From NCBI RefSeq assembly GCF_004187715.1, contig NZ_QZWF01000006.1, positions 312,459 through 376,458 on the forward strand: 64,000 nt of DNA, given 5' to 3'. Within the stretch, counting starts at the first letter, position 1. Each line of letters starts with the position of its first letter. This document shows, in pieces, positions 18,604 to 28,387 of this stretch. The notes below the pieces were generated by a model. That model was not told the origin of the DNA and did not search any database. It saw only the letters and a program-made list of their open reading frames with translations. This DNA is from Streptomyces sp. F001. Lineage in GTDB: Bacteria; Actinomycetota; Actinomycetes; Streptomycetales; Streptomycetaceae. Made by a program: the position numbers and the translations under genes.

Positions 18604-18711
18604 CGACGGCACCTTCGGACCCCTTCGTCAGCCGATGGCCACTGAGGATCAGGATATGCCGGGGTACTGACAGTGCTCGGCGACGGGGTGGCCCCGGGGC
18701 CTGCTCCGGGC

Positions 18712-19557
18712 TCAGACCGACGACGCCAGCAGCCCCGCCACCCGGCGTGCTGTCGCCGCGTCGCGGGCCGCGGTGAACGGCAGGGCGTTGCCGCCCGTGA
18801 TGCGGAACGGCTCACCCGTGCGGGTCAGGTGGGCGCCGCCCGCCTCCTCGACCAGCAGCAGGCCTGCCGCGTGATCCCAAGCCGCTTCCCACGAGAAGGC
18901 CGTGGCGTCCAACTCGCCGCGGGCGACGGCGAGATACTCCAGGCCTGCCGAACCGCAGTCGCGGGGTGCGACACCGTCCGTCCACAGGCCGAGCAGGGCG
19001 CGCTTCTGCTCGTCCGTCGTGTAGTCCGGGTGGGACGTGGCGACCTTAAGGTCCCGTCCGGGTGCGGGCGGGCCGGCGAACAGCCGCTCGCCGTCGAGGA
19101 AGGCGCCCTGTCCCCGTACGGCCGTGGCGAGTTGGTCGCGGGCGGGGGCGTATGTCCACGAGGCGAGCACGACGCCGCTCTGCGCGAGCGCGACCAGGGT
19201 GCAGAAGCCGTCGTCGCCGTGTACGAACTGGCGGGTGCCGTCGACGGGATCGACGATCCAGACCGGGGCGCCGCCCCGTATCGCCTCGTACGACGCGGGG
19301 TTGGCGTGCACCGCCTCCTCGCCGACGACCACGGAGCCGGGCAGGAGCGCGCCGAGCGCCACGGTGAGGTACTGCTCGGCCAGGCGGTCGGCGTCCGTCA
19401 CCAGGTCGTGCGGGCCGCTCTTCTCGTCGACCTCGTGGGCGGCCAGCTGACGGAAACGCGGCATGATCTCGGCCGCGGCGGCCTTACGGACCGCCTCCTC
19501 CACGTCGGCCGAGTGGCGGGCGAGAAACTCGTCGATGGTTTCGTTGTCTTCGATCAT
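18712..19557 (-). CDS. Inositol monophosphatase family protein
   Basis: A 281-residue Mg-dependent phosphatase of the IMPase/FBPase/CysQ superfamily. The conserved metal-binding motifs are visible: DLVTDADRLAE (about 47), GEEA (about 77), WIVDPVDGTRQFVHG (DPxDGTxxF, about 100) and the C-terminal WEAAWDHAAGLLLVEEAGG (WDxAAG, about 220). In Streptomyces such proteins include histidinol-phosphatase-like and inositol phosphatase members; the exact phosphate ester is not predictable. The start at ATG 19557 is preceded by GGAGGC 2-7 nt upstream. It is transcribed away from the phytoene-desaturase-like gene's upstream region and appears monocistronic. Confidence 0.9.
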   Translation of the reverse strand: MIEDNETIDEFLARHSADVEEAVRKAAAAEIMPRFRQLAAHEVDEKSGPHDLVTDADRLAEQYLTVALGALLPGSVVVGEEAVHANPASYEAIRGGAPVWIVDPVDGTRQFVHGDDGFCTLVALAQSGVVLASWTYAPARDQLATAVRGQGAFLDGERLFAGPPAPGRDLKVATSHPDYTTDEQKRALLGLWTDGVAPRDCGSAGLEYLAVARGELDATAFSWEAAWDHAAGLLLVEEAGGAHLTRTGEPFRITGGNALPFTAARDAATARRVAGLLASSV

Positions 19558-19671
19558 GCCTCCATGAGAGCACGCGCCACTGACAATCCCCACCCTGCCA
19601 GTGCACCACGGGTGGAATCGGCATGAACTTCCGATGCCGCACCCCACGGCAGGCAAGGGACATTCAGGACA

Positions 19672-21498
19672 TCACCGGCCCACCGCGTACCCCTGCATCC
19701 CCCGCGGATTGGCCGCCGCCGACAGGATGCCGCTCTCCGGATCCCGGGCGACCGCGCACAGCCGACCCTCGGACCAGTCGTCACCGACCGTGACGTCATG
19801 GCCGCGCCGCCGCAGCCCCGCCACGACAGCGGGGTCCGTCCGCGCCTCGACGGTGACACTGCCCGGGTACATCCCGCGCGGGTAGAAGGAGCCGGGGAAG
19901 CTGTCGTTGTGCCAGTTCGGCGCGTCGATCGCGCCCTGGAGATCGAGGCCGCCGCGTACCGGAGCGCGCAGGGCGACCGCCAGGAAGAAGTGGAGCTGCC
20001 ACTGGTCCTGCTGGTCGCCGCCGGGCGTGCCGAACGCCATGACCGGCGTCCCGTCACGCAGGGCGATGGACGGCGTCAGGGTGGTGCGTGGCCTGCGCCC
20101 CGGCGTGAGCGAGTTCGGCAGGCCCTCCTCCAGCCAGGTCATCTGCAACCGGGTGCCGAGCGGGAAGCCCAGTTCGGGCACGACGGGGTTGGACTGCAAC
20201 CAGCCGCCGCTGGGCGTGGCGGCGACCATGTTGCCCCAGCGGTCGACGATGTCGAGATGGCAGGTGTCGCCGCGGGTACCGCCGTCGGCGGCGACGTCGG
20301 GTTCGCCCGGCACGGGGGCCGTCGGGCTCTTGACGACGGTCGGCTCCCCGGCTCCCGGCGCGCCGAGGCCCGCGACGCCGGTGGCGGCCCCTCGCGCATG
20401 GGCGCACAGCCGCGGGGTGCGCCCTCCCGGGCTCCCCGGCCGCAGCTCGTACGACGCCCTGTCGCCGACGAGCTCACGCCGTGCCGCGTTGTAGACGCCC
20501 GACAGCAGCTCCTCGAGCGGCACCTCGGCCGCGTCGCCGTACCAGGCCTCCCGGTCGGCCATGGCGAGTTTGCAGCCCTCGATCAGCAGGTGGACGTAGT
20601 CCGCGGAGCCGTACGGGGGCAGTTCGGGCGGGAGCAGTGCGAGCTGCTGCAGGAGGACCGGGCCCTGGCTCCAGGGGCCGGCCTTGCACAGGGTCCAGCC
20701 GTTCCAGTCGTACGTCACCGGCGCCTCGTAGCTCGCGGACCAGCCGGCGAGGTCGGCGGCCGTGAGCGTGCCGGTGTGGTGCTTACCGCTGGTGTCCAGG
20801 GTGGGCCGCTGTGCCTGCCGTACCAGCGCCTCGGCGATGAAACCGGTGCGCCACACCTGCCGTGCCGCCTCGATCTGCCCCTCGCGGTCCCCCGCCCCGG
20901 CGACCTCGTCGAGCAGCCGCTGCCAGGTGGCGGCGAGCGCGGGATTGCGCAGCAGCCGGCCGGGCCGGGGCGCCCGGCCGCCCGGAAGATAGACCTCCGC
21001 GGACGTGGTCCACTCGGTCTCGAACAGCTCGCGCACGGTCTCGACGGTCTCGCCGACGCGCTCCACGGGCGCGTGCCCGTGCTCCGCGTATCCGATGGCG
21101 TACTTCAGGACGTCGGCGAGGGACTTGGTGCCGTGGTCGCGGAGCAGGAGCATCCAGGCGTCGAACGCACCGGGGACGGCCGCCGCAAGGGGCCCGGTGC
21201 CGGGTACGAGATCCAAACCGAGTCCCCTGTAGTGCGCGACCGTCGCTCCGGTCGGCGCCACGCCCTGCCCGCACAGCACCCGCACCTCGCCACCCGCCGG
21301 AGCGAGCAGGATCGGCACCTCACCGGCGGGCCCGTTCAGGTGCGGCTCGACGACATGCAGCACGAAGGCGCCCGCCACGGCAGCGTCGTAGGCGTTGCCG
21401 CCGTCCTCCAGGACCGCCATCGCCGACTGCGAGGCCAGCCAGTGGGTGGAGGACACCATGCCGAAGGTGCCCTGGAGGGTGGGGCGGGTCGTGAACAT
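19672..21498 (-). CDS. ggt: Gamma-glutamyltransferase family hydrolase
   Basis: A 608-residue Ntn-hydrolase precursor. The catalytic threonine that becomes the new N-terminus after autoprocessing is visible in GDTCHLDIVDRWGN (about residue 410), followed by the oxyanion/substrate loop ATPSGGWLQSNPVVP. The N-terminal part contains GGNAYDAAVAGAFVLHVVEPHLNGPAGEVP, matching the conserved GGNAxDAAVA...P...G..G signature, with GPAGE where GGT has GIGGG. The protein lacks an evident signal peptide and is of the actinobacterial cytoplasmic/GGT-like type (possibly a glutathione or capsule hydrolase homologue). ATG 21498 with AGAGG 7-11 nt upstream is the natural start. The frame continues open upstream for another 190 codons through integrase-derived sequence, which is not part of this gene. 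Confidence 0.88.
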   Translation of the reverse strand: MFTTRPTLQGTFGMVSSTHWLASQSAMAVLEDGGNAYDAAVAGAFVLHVVEPHLNGPAGEVPILLAPAGGEVRVLCGQGVAPTGATVAHYRGLGLDLVPGTGPLAAAVPGAFDAWMLLLRDHGTKSLADVLKYAIGYAEHGHAPVERVGETVETVRELFETEWTTSAEVYLPGGRAPRPGRLLRNPALAATWQRLLDEVAGAGDREGQIEAARQVWRTGFIAEALVRQAQRPTLDTSGKHHTGTLTAADLAGWSASYEAPVTYDWNGWTLCKAGPWSQGPVLLQQLALLPPELPPYGSADYVHLLIEGCKLAMADREAWYGDAAEVPLEELLSGVYNAARRELVGDRASYELRPGSPGGRTPRLCAHARGAATGVAGLGAPGAGEPTVVKSPTAPVPGEPDVAADGGTRGDTCHLDIVDRWGNMVAATPSGGWLQSNPVVPELGFPLGTRLQMTWLEEGLPNSLTPGRRPRTTLTPSIALRDGTPVMAFGTPGGDQQDQWQLHFFLAVALRAPVRGGLDLQGAIDAPNWHNDSFPGSFYPRGMYPGSVTVEARTDPAVVAGLRRRGHDVTVGDDWSEGRLCAVARDPESGILSAAANPRGMQGYAVGR

Positions 21499-21549
21499 AG
21501 GTGGCCTCTCACCTCGTTGTTTGCGCACATCGGCCGGACCGATCGGCAC

Positions 21550-21906
21550 TGAGGATCGGTCCTGGGGAGAATCCGGGGAGTTTGGGCCAAAGCTCTCCTC
21601 CGTCCGCTCCGCCAGCAGGCTATCGATCGCCCTGCGCCCCTTCTTCCCTGCCTCCGGCATGAAGTGGGCGTAGTGGTCGAGGGTGATGGTCGGCGACGAG
21701 CGCCCCAGCCACTTGGCGAGGGTCACGACCGACTCCCCTGCCTCCGGCACGAGGGACACGTACGTGTGCCTCAGCACATGGAACCCGTCCTTCGGTGCCG
21801 CTTGCCACTGACAGGGACCGAACTTCTTCCGCTCCCTGTCAGGTTCAGGACCGCCCCACGGAAGCTCAACATTGTTGCCCGTCTGGTCGGCGAGGGTCAC
21901 CGCGAG
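21550..21906 (-). pseudogene. Tyrosine integrase C-terminal remnant
   Basis: Reverse-strand sequence reads as the C-terminal catalytic part of an actinobacterial phage/AICE tyrosine recombinase: GFHVLRHTYVSLVPEAGESV, then LAKWLGRSSPTITLDHYAHF and PEAGKKGRRAIDSLL. The HxLRH arginine-histidine box and the nucleophilic Tyr of LDHYAHF are both present. The N-terminal SAM-like domain and first catalytic Arg are missing, and there is no own stop codon before the frame enters ggt. It is therefore a decayed remnant. It indicates that an integrative element once sat here; no tRNA gene or matching att repeat was found within the window. Confidence 0.75.
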
Positions 21907-22034
21907 AGGGGGCCCGGGGTGGCGGCACGGAACCCGGCCCCTGCGTGAGCAGGACAACGTGCCTTCGCGTCCGATGTGCGGCAACCGACAGCACCGCAGG
22001 CACTTCGGTGGCACAGGTAAGGTCATGGTAACTT

Positions 22035-22225
22035 CCGGACGCCAGTCGAACGCGTGCACGCGGCCGTCCGTGTGCACGCGTCAGGGAATCCGGTGAGAGT
22101 CCGGAACTGACGCGCAGCGGTGAGGGTGACGGGCGGGGCGGCAGCCACTGGACGACGGCCACGGCCGGGTCTGGGAAGGCGCCTCGCCGGGATGATCCCG
22201 AGTCCGAAGACCTGCTGGCAGCCGA
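22035..22225 (+). ncRNA. Cobalamin riboswitch upstream of B12 importer
   Basis: The conserved cobalamin-box core is present: AGGGAATCCGGTGAGAGTCC, then ggaACTGACGCGCAGCGGTGA, and the downstream GAGTCCGAAGACCTGC element about 90 nt later. It ends roughly 50 nt before the GTG of the substrate-binding lipoprotein gene. In this family adenosylcobalamin binding switches off expression of the downstream genes. Boundaries are approximate because the peripheral helices vary. Confidence 0.85.
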
Positions 22226-22274
22226 TCGTCCGTAACGGGCCTCGCGTATGGGCCCCGACGCCGAGGAAGCCACC

Positions 22275-23315
22275 GTGCAGCTGTCACGTTCCGCCCGTTG
22301 TTCCGTCCTGCTCCTGACCGGGGCGCTGCTGCTGTCCGCCTGCGGTTCGGGCTCGTCGTTCGACGGGGCCGGGAAGTCCGCCGAAGCCAGGGACCGGTCC
22401 GTCACGCTCGCCAACTGCGGGCAGAAGGTGATGGTGAAGGCCCCGCCGAAGCGGGCCGTGTCCCTGAACCAGGGCACCACCGAGATTCTGCTCTCCCTCG
22501 GCCTTGCCGACCGGATGGTGGGCAGCGCCACCTGGACCGACCCGGTCATGAAGGGGCTGGAGAAGGCCAACGCGAAGGTGCCCCGGCTCGCTGACAACGC
22601 CCCGTCGTTCGAGAAGGTCCTGGGCGCCGAGCCGGACTTCGTCGCCTCCTCCTTCGCCTCCACCCTGAGCAAGGGCGGGGTGGCGCCCCGCGAGAAGTTC
22701 GAGGAGCTCGGGGTGCCGACGTATCTCTCGCCCGCCGACTGCGAGGGCAAGGACAACAGCGGCGACGGCGACGGCTCACGGACGAAGCCGCTGGCGATGG
22801 ACACCGTCTATCGCGAGGTGCGTGAACTGGCCCGGATCTTCCGGGTGGAGGAGCGCGGCGAGAAGCTGGTCACGGAGCTGAAGGACCGGGTGGCGAAGGC
22901 CACCTCCGGGATCGACGCCGAGGACACCACGATCCTGTACTGGTTCGCCAACCAGGAGTCTCCCTACCTGGCGGGCTGCTGCGGCGCCCCCGGCATCATC
23001 ACGAACGCGCTGGGCGCGAAGAACGTCTTCGACGACACCTCGCAGGAATGGCCCCAGATCAACTGGGAGACCGTCGCCGACCGCAACCCCGACGTGCTGG
23101 CCATCGGAGACCTCACCCGCAAGTCGCAGACCGCGGAGACCGCCGCGAAGAAGATCGCGTTCCTGGAGTCCAACCCGGCGACCCGGAACATGGACGCGGT
23201 GAAGAAGAAGCGGTACGTGCTGCTCAGCGGGCAGGCCATGAACCCGACGATCCGCACCGTCGAGGGCGTGGAGAAGGTCGCCGCGGCGCTGCGCGAGTAC
23301 GGGCTCGCCGGATGA
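22275..23315 (+). CDS. Cobalamin/siderophore-type ABC substrate-binding lipoprotein
   Basis: A 346-residue class III solute-binding protein (PF01497 type). The signal ends in lipobox LLSACGSG at about residue 22. Family motifs include KRAVSLNQGTTEILLSLGL and VLGAEPDFVASSF. This family binds vitamin B12, heme or ferric siderophores. The cobalamin riboswitch immediately upstream favours a BtuF-type cobamide-binding role, though the ligand is inferred from regulation only. The GTG start at 22275 is preceded by GAGGAAG with 6-nt spacing. The stop overlaps the ATG of the permease gene, and the three genes form one operon with the ATPase. Confidence 0.88.
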   Translation: MQLSRSARCSVLLLTGALLLSACGSGSSFDGAGKSAEARDRSVTLANCGQKVMVKAPPKRAVSLNQGTTEILLSLGLADRMVGSATWTDPVMKGLEKANAKVPRLADNAPSFEKVLGAEPDFVASSFASTLSKGGVAPREKFEELGVPTYLSPADCEGKDNSGDGDGSRTKPLAMDTVYREVRELARIFRVEERGEKLVTELKDRVAKATSGIDAEDTTILYWFANQESPYLAGCCGAPGIITNALGAKNVFDDTSQEWPQINWETVADRNPDVLAIGDLTRKSQTAETAAKKIAFLESNPATRNMDAVKKKRYVLLSGQAMNPTIRTVEGVEKVAAALREYGLAG

Positions 23316-24364
23316 CGACCGTCCTGCGACCGCCCGGAGCGCGTCCGCTGCGTGCGGCCTTCGGTGTGGTGCGTATCGCCATCGGCTTGGCCGTGCTCGC
23401 CGTGTCCGTAGCCGTGGCCGTCACCATCGGCCCGGCGGACATCGGGGTCGGTGACGTATGGTCCGCGGTCGCCTCCCATCTGGGCTGGGGCACGACGGAG
23501 TTGTCCCCGATCCGGGACGGCATCGTGTGGAACCTGCGGCTGCCGCGCACCCTGCTCGCCACGGTGTGCGGCGCCGGGCTCGCCGTGTGCGGGGCGGTGA
23601 TGCAGTCGCTGTTGCGCAACCCGCTCGCCGACCCGTTCGTTCTGGGGGTCTCCTCCGGGGCGTCGACCGGCGCCGTCGTCGTGGTCGTCCTCGGTGCCGG
23701 GGGCGGTGTCCTGTCCGTTTCGGGGGGCGCGTTCGTAGGCGCGCTCGGCTCGTTCGCGCTGGTGCTGCTGCTCAGCCACACCCTCGGCGGGACGACGGAC
23801 CGGGTGGTGCTGTCGGGTGTGGCCGCGATGCAGTTGTTCTCCGCTCTGACTTCGTTCGTCGTGATGACGGCGGCCGACGCGGAGACCACCCGGGGGGTGC
23901 TGTTCTGGCTGCTCGGGTCGCTGAGCGGGGCCGGCTGGACCGAGGTGTGGCTCTGCCTGGCCGTCCTGGCACTCGCCCTGGTGGTGTGTCTCGGGTACGC
24001 GCGCACCCTGGACGCCTTCGCCTTCGGCCAGGACGCGGCGGCCACCCTCGGGGTCGCGGTCGCCAGGACCCGGCTGGTGCTGCTGTGCGTGACCGCACTG
24101 CTGACGGCTGCGCTGGTCAGCGCGGCCGGCGCGATCGGCTTCGTCGGCCTGGTCCTGCCGCACGCCGCGCGTGCCCTCGTCGGGCCGGGGCACGGTCGGC
24201 TGCTGCCGGTCACCGCGCTCGCCGGGGCGGTGTTCCTGGTGTGGGCCGACACCCTGGCCCGTACCGTCCTCGACCCCCAGGAAGTGCCGGTGGGCGTGGT
24301 GACCTCACTCGTCGGCGTCCCGGCGTTCGTCCTGGTCCTGTACCGCACGAGGAGGACGCGATGA
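23312..24364 (+). CDS. FecCD/BtuC-family ABC permease
   Basis: A 350-residue multi-span membrane protein of the iron-siderophore/B12 (FecCD) permease family. Diagnostic features are LRLPRTLLATVCGAGLAVCG, MQSLLRNPLADPFVLGVSSG and, near the C-terminus, AGAIGFVGLVLPHAARALVG. About nine to ten hydrophobic segments are visible. It begins at an ATG overlapping the lipoprotein stop (ATGA) and ends overlapping the ATPase start, so the three genes are translationally coupled. It forms the pore of the riboswitch-controlled importer. Confidence 0.92.
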   Translation: MTTVLRPPGARPLRAAFGVVRIAIGLAVLAVSVAVAVTIGPADIGVGDVWSAVASHLGWGTTELSPIRDGIVWNLRLPRTLLATVCGAGLAVCGAVMQSLLRNPLADPFVLGVSSGASTGAVVVVVLGAGGGVLSVSGGAFVGALGSFALVLLLSHTLGGTTDRVVLSGVAAMQLFSALTSFVVMTAADAETTRGVLFWLLGSLSGAGWTEVWLCLAVLALALVVCLGYARTLDAFAFGQDAAATLGVAVARTRLVLLCVTALLTAALVSAAGAIGFVGLVLPHAARALVGPGHGRLLPVTALAGAVFLVWADTLARTVLDPQEVPVGVVTSLVGVPAFVLVLYRTRRTR

Positions 24365-25179
24365 CCGCCGGTGCCGAACAGAAGGCGGCCCCGGCCGAGT
24401 TGTCCACCCTCGCCGCCGACCGTGTCAGCCGCACCGCCGACGGACGGCTGATCCTCGACGGCGTCAGCCTCATCCCCCGGCCCGGCTCCGTGACCGGACT
24501 GCTCGGCCCCAACGGGTCCGGGAAGTCCACGCTGCTGCGGCTGCTGTCCGGCGTCCTCGCCCCTGCCTCCGGCGTCGTCACCCTCGACGAACGCCCCCTG
24601 CCCGACTGGGGGCGCCGCGCCGTCGCCCGACGCATGGCCGTCGTCGAACAACAGGCCGACACCCTCGTCGAGCTGACCGTCCTCGACGTCGTACGGCTCG
24701 GCCGCATCCCGCACCGCCGCGCCTGGACCCCTGCGACAGCGGCGGACGAGCAGGCCGTACGCACCGCCCTGGAACGCACCGGTCTCACCGACCGCTCGGA
24801 CCAGCCCTGGCGCACGCTCTCCGGCGGTGAACGCCAGCGCGTCCAGATCGCTCGCGCCCTCGCCCAGGAACCACGCGAACTGCTGCTGGACGAACCGACC
24901 AACCACCTGGACATCCAGCACCAGCTCGACCTGCTGAGCCTCGTCGCCGAGCTGCCCGTCACCACCCTCGTCGCCCTGCACGACCTGAACCTGGCCGCCA
25001 TGTACTGCGACCAGGTCGTCGTCCTCCGGAAGGGACAGGTGGCGGCCGCCGGCACTCCGGCCGCCACCCTCACCGAGTCCCTGATCGCCGACGTCTACGG
25101 CGTGCGCGCCACAGTTACCCGCCCCGGGCCCGGCGACCGGCCGCACATCCGCTTTCTGGGGACGGCCGCCGGGAAGTGA
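24361..25179 (+). CDS. FepC/BtuD-family ABC ATPase
   Basis: A 272-residue ATP-binding cassette subunit. Walker A is GPNGSGKST (about residue 50), the Q-loop follows at VVEQQAD, the signature is LSGGERQRVQIARAL, Walker B is ELLLDEPTNHLD, and the switch His lies in TTLVALHDLNLA. It belongs to the iron/B12 uptake subfamily and energises the import system encoded by the two upstream genes, overlapping the permease stop by 4 bp. The next gene is convergent (ends 12 bp away), so the operon terminates here. Confidence 0.93.
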   Translation: MTAGAEQKAAPAELSTLAADRVSRTADGRLILDGVSLIPRPGSVTGLLGPNGSGKSTLLRLLSGVLAPASGVVTLDERPLPDWGRRAVARRMAVVEQQADTLVELTVLDVVRLGRIPHRRAWTPATAADEQAVRTALERTGLTDRSDQPWRTLSGGERQRVQIARALAQEPRELLLDEPTNHLDIQHQLDLLSLVAELPVTTLVALHDLNLAAMYCDQVVVLRKGQVAAAGTPAATLTESLIADVYGVRATVTRPGPGDRPHIRFLGTAAGK

Positions 25180-25191
25180 CGGGCCGTCCGG

Positions 25192-26592
25192 TCAGCCTGG
25201 CCCACCGTTGTCGACCGGATAAGGCACGAACGTGCTGCTGCTCTGGTCGATGCGCAGCGACCGGCCGAGCGGTGGTGCGGCGCGCTGGGGGCAGTCCAGG
25301 CGCTCGCAGACACGGCAGCCCATGCCGATAGGGGTGGCGGAGGAGCCGTTGGTGAGGTCGAGGCCGTCGGAGTAGACGAGGCGATGGGCGTGGCGGATCT
25401 CGCAGCCCAGTCCGATGGCATACGTCTTGCCGGGCTCGCCCCAGCCTCCGCGGTGGCGGGTGACCGCTCGGGCCGTCCACAAGTACCGCTGCCCGTCTGG
25501 CATTTCGGCGACCTGGACGTGGATCCTGCCGGGGGCGGCGAACGCCTCGTAGACGTTCCACAGCGGACAGGTGCCGCCCGCCCGGGAGAAATGGAAGCCG
25601 GTCGCCGACTGCCGCTTGGACATGTTCCCGGCACGGTCGACACGCACGAAGGAGAACGGCACACCTCGCAGGCGCGGCCGCTGGAGGGTGCTCAGGCGGT
25701 GGCAGACGGTCTCGTATCCGAGGCCGTAGCGGTCGGTGAGGCGTTCGATGTCGTAGCGGACCTCCTCGGCCGCCGTGTGGAAGGCGGTGTACGGCAGGAT
25801 CAGCGCGGCGGCGAAGTAGTTGGCGATGCCGATGCGGGCCAGGGCATGGGCCGGCGAGCCGGGCTCGAAGTCCTCGGCGGCCTGGTGGTCGAGTCCGCCG
25901 CCGTGTTCGAGCAGGGCCAGTTGGGTCGCCATGCGGAAGGCGCGCTGGCCGGGGCGGAGTCTTGCGGACAGGTGCAGGGTGCGGGTGGATTCGTCGTAAT
26001 GGTGCAAGTGCTCGCCCGTCTCGGCGGCCAGGCGCACACCGTGGCGGTCGGTGAGCCGCGAGGTCAGCGCCTGGAGGACCTCGCCGGGCCGGATGCCGAT
26101 CTCCCCGGCCAGCCGCTCGGCGGCCTGGTCGGTGTCGTGCAGGTAGTTCTGGTGGCGGTAGAAGAAGTCCCGGATCTCCTCGTGGGGTGAGTGCGGCGCC
26201 GAGTGGCCGGTGTCGCGGCCGTCCGCGAGTCGCTCGGACAACGCCTGGTTGCGGCGGCCCAGCTGGACCAGCACGTGCGCCACCGCCGGCATCCGCGAGG
26301 CCAGTTCGGCGAGGTCGGACGGGGACACCCGGGACTCGGCGAGTTCCCCGGCCAGCGCCTCGCGCAGGTCGGCAACCAGTCGCGTCGTGTCGCGTTCGGA
26401 GAAGAAGCCCGGGTCGACGCCGAAGGTCTCGGTCAGCCGCAGCAGCACGGGCACGGTCAGCGGACGGGAGTCGTGCTCCATCTGATTCAGGTAGCTCGGG
26501 GAGATTCCCAGAGCGCGGGCGAGGTCCGCCTGGCTCATCCGGCGTTCGTCGCGCAGCCGCCGCAGCCGCGCGCCCGCGTAGGTCTTGCTCAC
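25192..26592 (-). CDS. RamB/ScfR-like XRE regulator of acetate metabolism
   Basis: A 466-residue regulator with an N-terminal XRE helix-turn-helix (RRLRDERRMSQADLARALGISPSYLNQMEHD, residues about 10-42), a central ImmA/IrrE-like (DUF955) region around residues 160-300, and a C-terminal DUF2083-type domain with a Cys-rich end (GMGCRVCERLDCPQR). This architecture matches RamB of Corynebacterium and the short-chain acyl-CoA regulators, which sense acyl-CoA and control glyoxylate and propionate genes. It is divergent from aceA and aceB, as expected for such a regulator. The start is GTG at 26592 with GAGGAG 8-13 nt upstream. Two direct repeats in the shared upstream region are candidate binding sites. 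Confidence 0.85.
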   Translation of the reverse strand: MSKTYAGARLRRLRDERRMSQADLARALGISPSYLNQMEHDSRPLTVPVLLRLTETFGVDPGFFSERDTTRLVADLREALAGELAESRVSPSDLAELASRMPAVAHVLVQLGRRNQALSERLADGRDTGHSAPHSPHEEIRDFFYRHQNYLHDTDQAAERLAGEIGIRPGEVLQALTSRLTDRHGVRLAAETGEHLHHYDESTRTLHLSARLRPGQRAFRMATQLALLEHGGGLDHQAAEDFEPGSPAHALARIGIANYFAAALILPYTAFHTAAEEVRYDIERLTDRYGLGYETVCHRLSTLQRPRLRGVPFSFVRVDRAGNMSKRQSATGFHFSRAGGTCPLWNVYEAFAAPGRIHVQVAEMPDGQRYLWTARAVTRHRGGWGEPGKTYAIGLGCEIRHAHRLVYSDGLDLTNGSSATPIGMGCRVCERLDCPQRAAPPLGRSLRIDQSSSTFVPYPVDNGGPG

Positions 26593-26655
26593 CCTGGGCT
26601 CCTCCTCCGTGTGCGGGACGGGAGCAGCGTACGCCAGAGGGCACCTTCCGCCCCC

Positions 26656-26672
26656 TTCGCAAAGTTGGCAAA
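26656..26672 (-). promoter_or_regulatory. Candidate RamB box 1 (ramB-aceA intergenic)
   Basis: On the reverse strand the site reads TTTGCCAACTTTGCGAA, close to the corynebacterial RamB consensus A(A/G)AACTTTGCAAA. It is one of two near-identical copies 31 bp apart, about three helical turns, between the RamB-like gene and aceA. Confidence 0.45.
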
Positions 26673-26686
26673 CGGGCATCCGAAGA

Positions 26687-26703
26687 TTCGCAGAAGTTGG
26701 CAG
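26687..26703 (-). promoter_or_regulatory. Candidate RamB box 2 (ramB-aceA intergenic)
   Basis: The reverse strand reads CTGCCAACTTCTGCGAA, a direct repeat of box 1 with one substitution cluster at the centre. The rest of the 380-bp divergent region (26593-26972) holds no gene; the aceA promoter is presumably between 26710 and 26960. Confidence 0.45.
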
Positions 26704-26972
26704 AGCTCCACAGTTGATGGCACTCAGTGCCAGTGCCAGAGTTTCCAGTGCGGCCCGCCGGAGCCAGCAGGCACCACCCGGAGCCGGGGCACGGTCCATG
26801 CCCTGACGTCGGAGATCCCGGCAGCGGTGGCGGTCTGTGTCGGCAGCATTGCTCAGCTTCGCCCCACGGCGTCACGGCGGGCCGCACCAGCTTATGCGAC
26901 ACACAGTGCCACTCCTGTTCGTCCGGACAGAGAGATTGGCAGCCAGTACAGACCGAGGAGACGGTGACAGTC

Positions 26973-28256
<1,284 letters not shown>

Positions 28257-28265
28257 GCGCTCCGT

Positions 28266-28293
28266 CGGCCGGCCGTGTGAAGGCGGCCGGCCG
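28266..28293. terminator. Hairpin between aceA and aceB
   Basis: A perfect 10-bp inverted repeat (CGGCCGGCCG, loop of 8 nt, CGGCCGGCCG) begins 9 nt after the aceA stop. With no T-run it may act as a partial terminator or an RNA-stabilising 3' end that lowers aceB relative to aceA. Confidence 0.5.
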
Positions 28294-28387
28294 CGTGAAG
28301 GACGCAGACCGTGTCCTGCCCGAGCGGAGGGGGCGGGCGACCGTCCCCGTCCTCCCCCTCTGCTCTTCCTCCCCTCAGGAGTACCCG

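Noticed and set aside
19672..22077. Natural integrase-gamma-glutamyltransferase fusion protein of 801 residues
   Set aside because: The upstream part is an incomplete integrase, there is a ribosome site directly before the ggt ATG at 21498, and the ggt family starts there.
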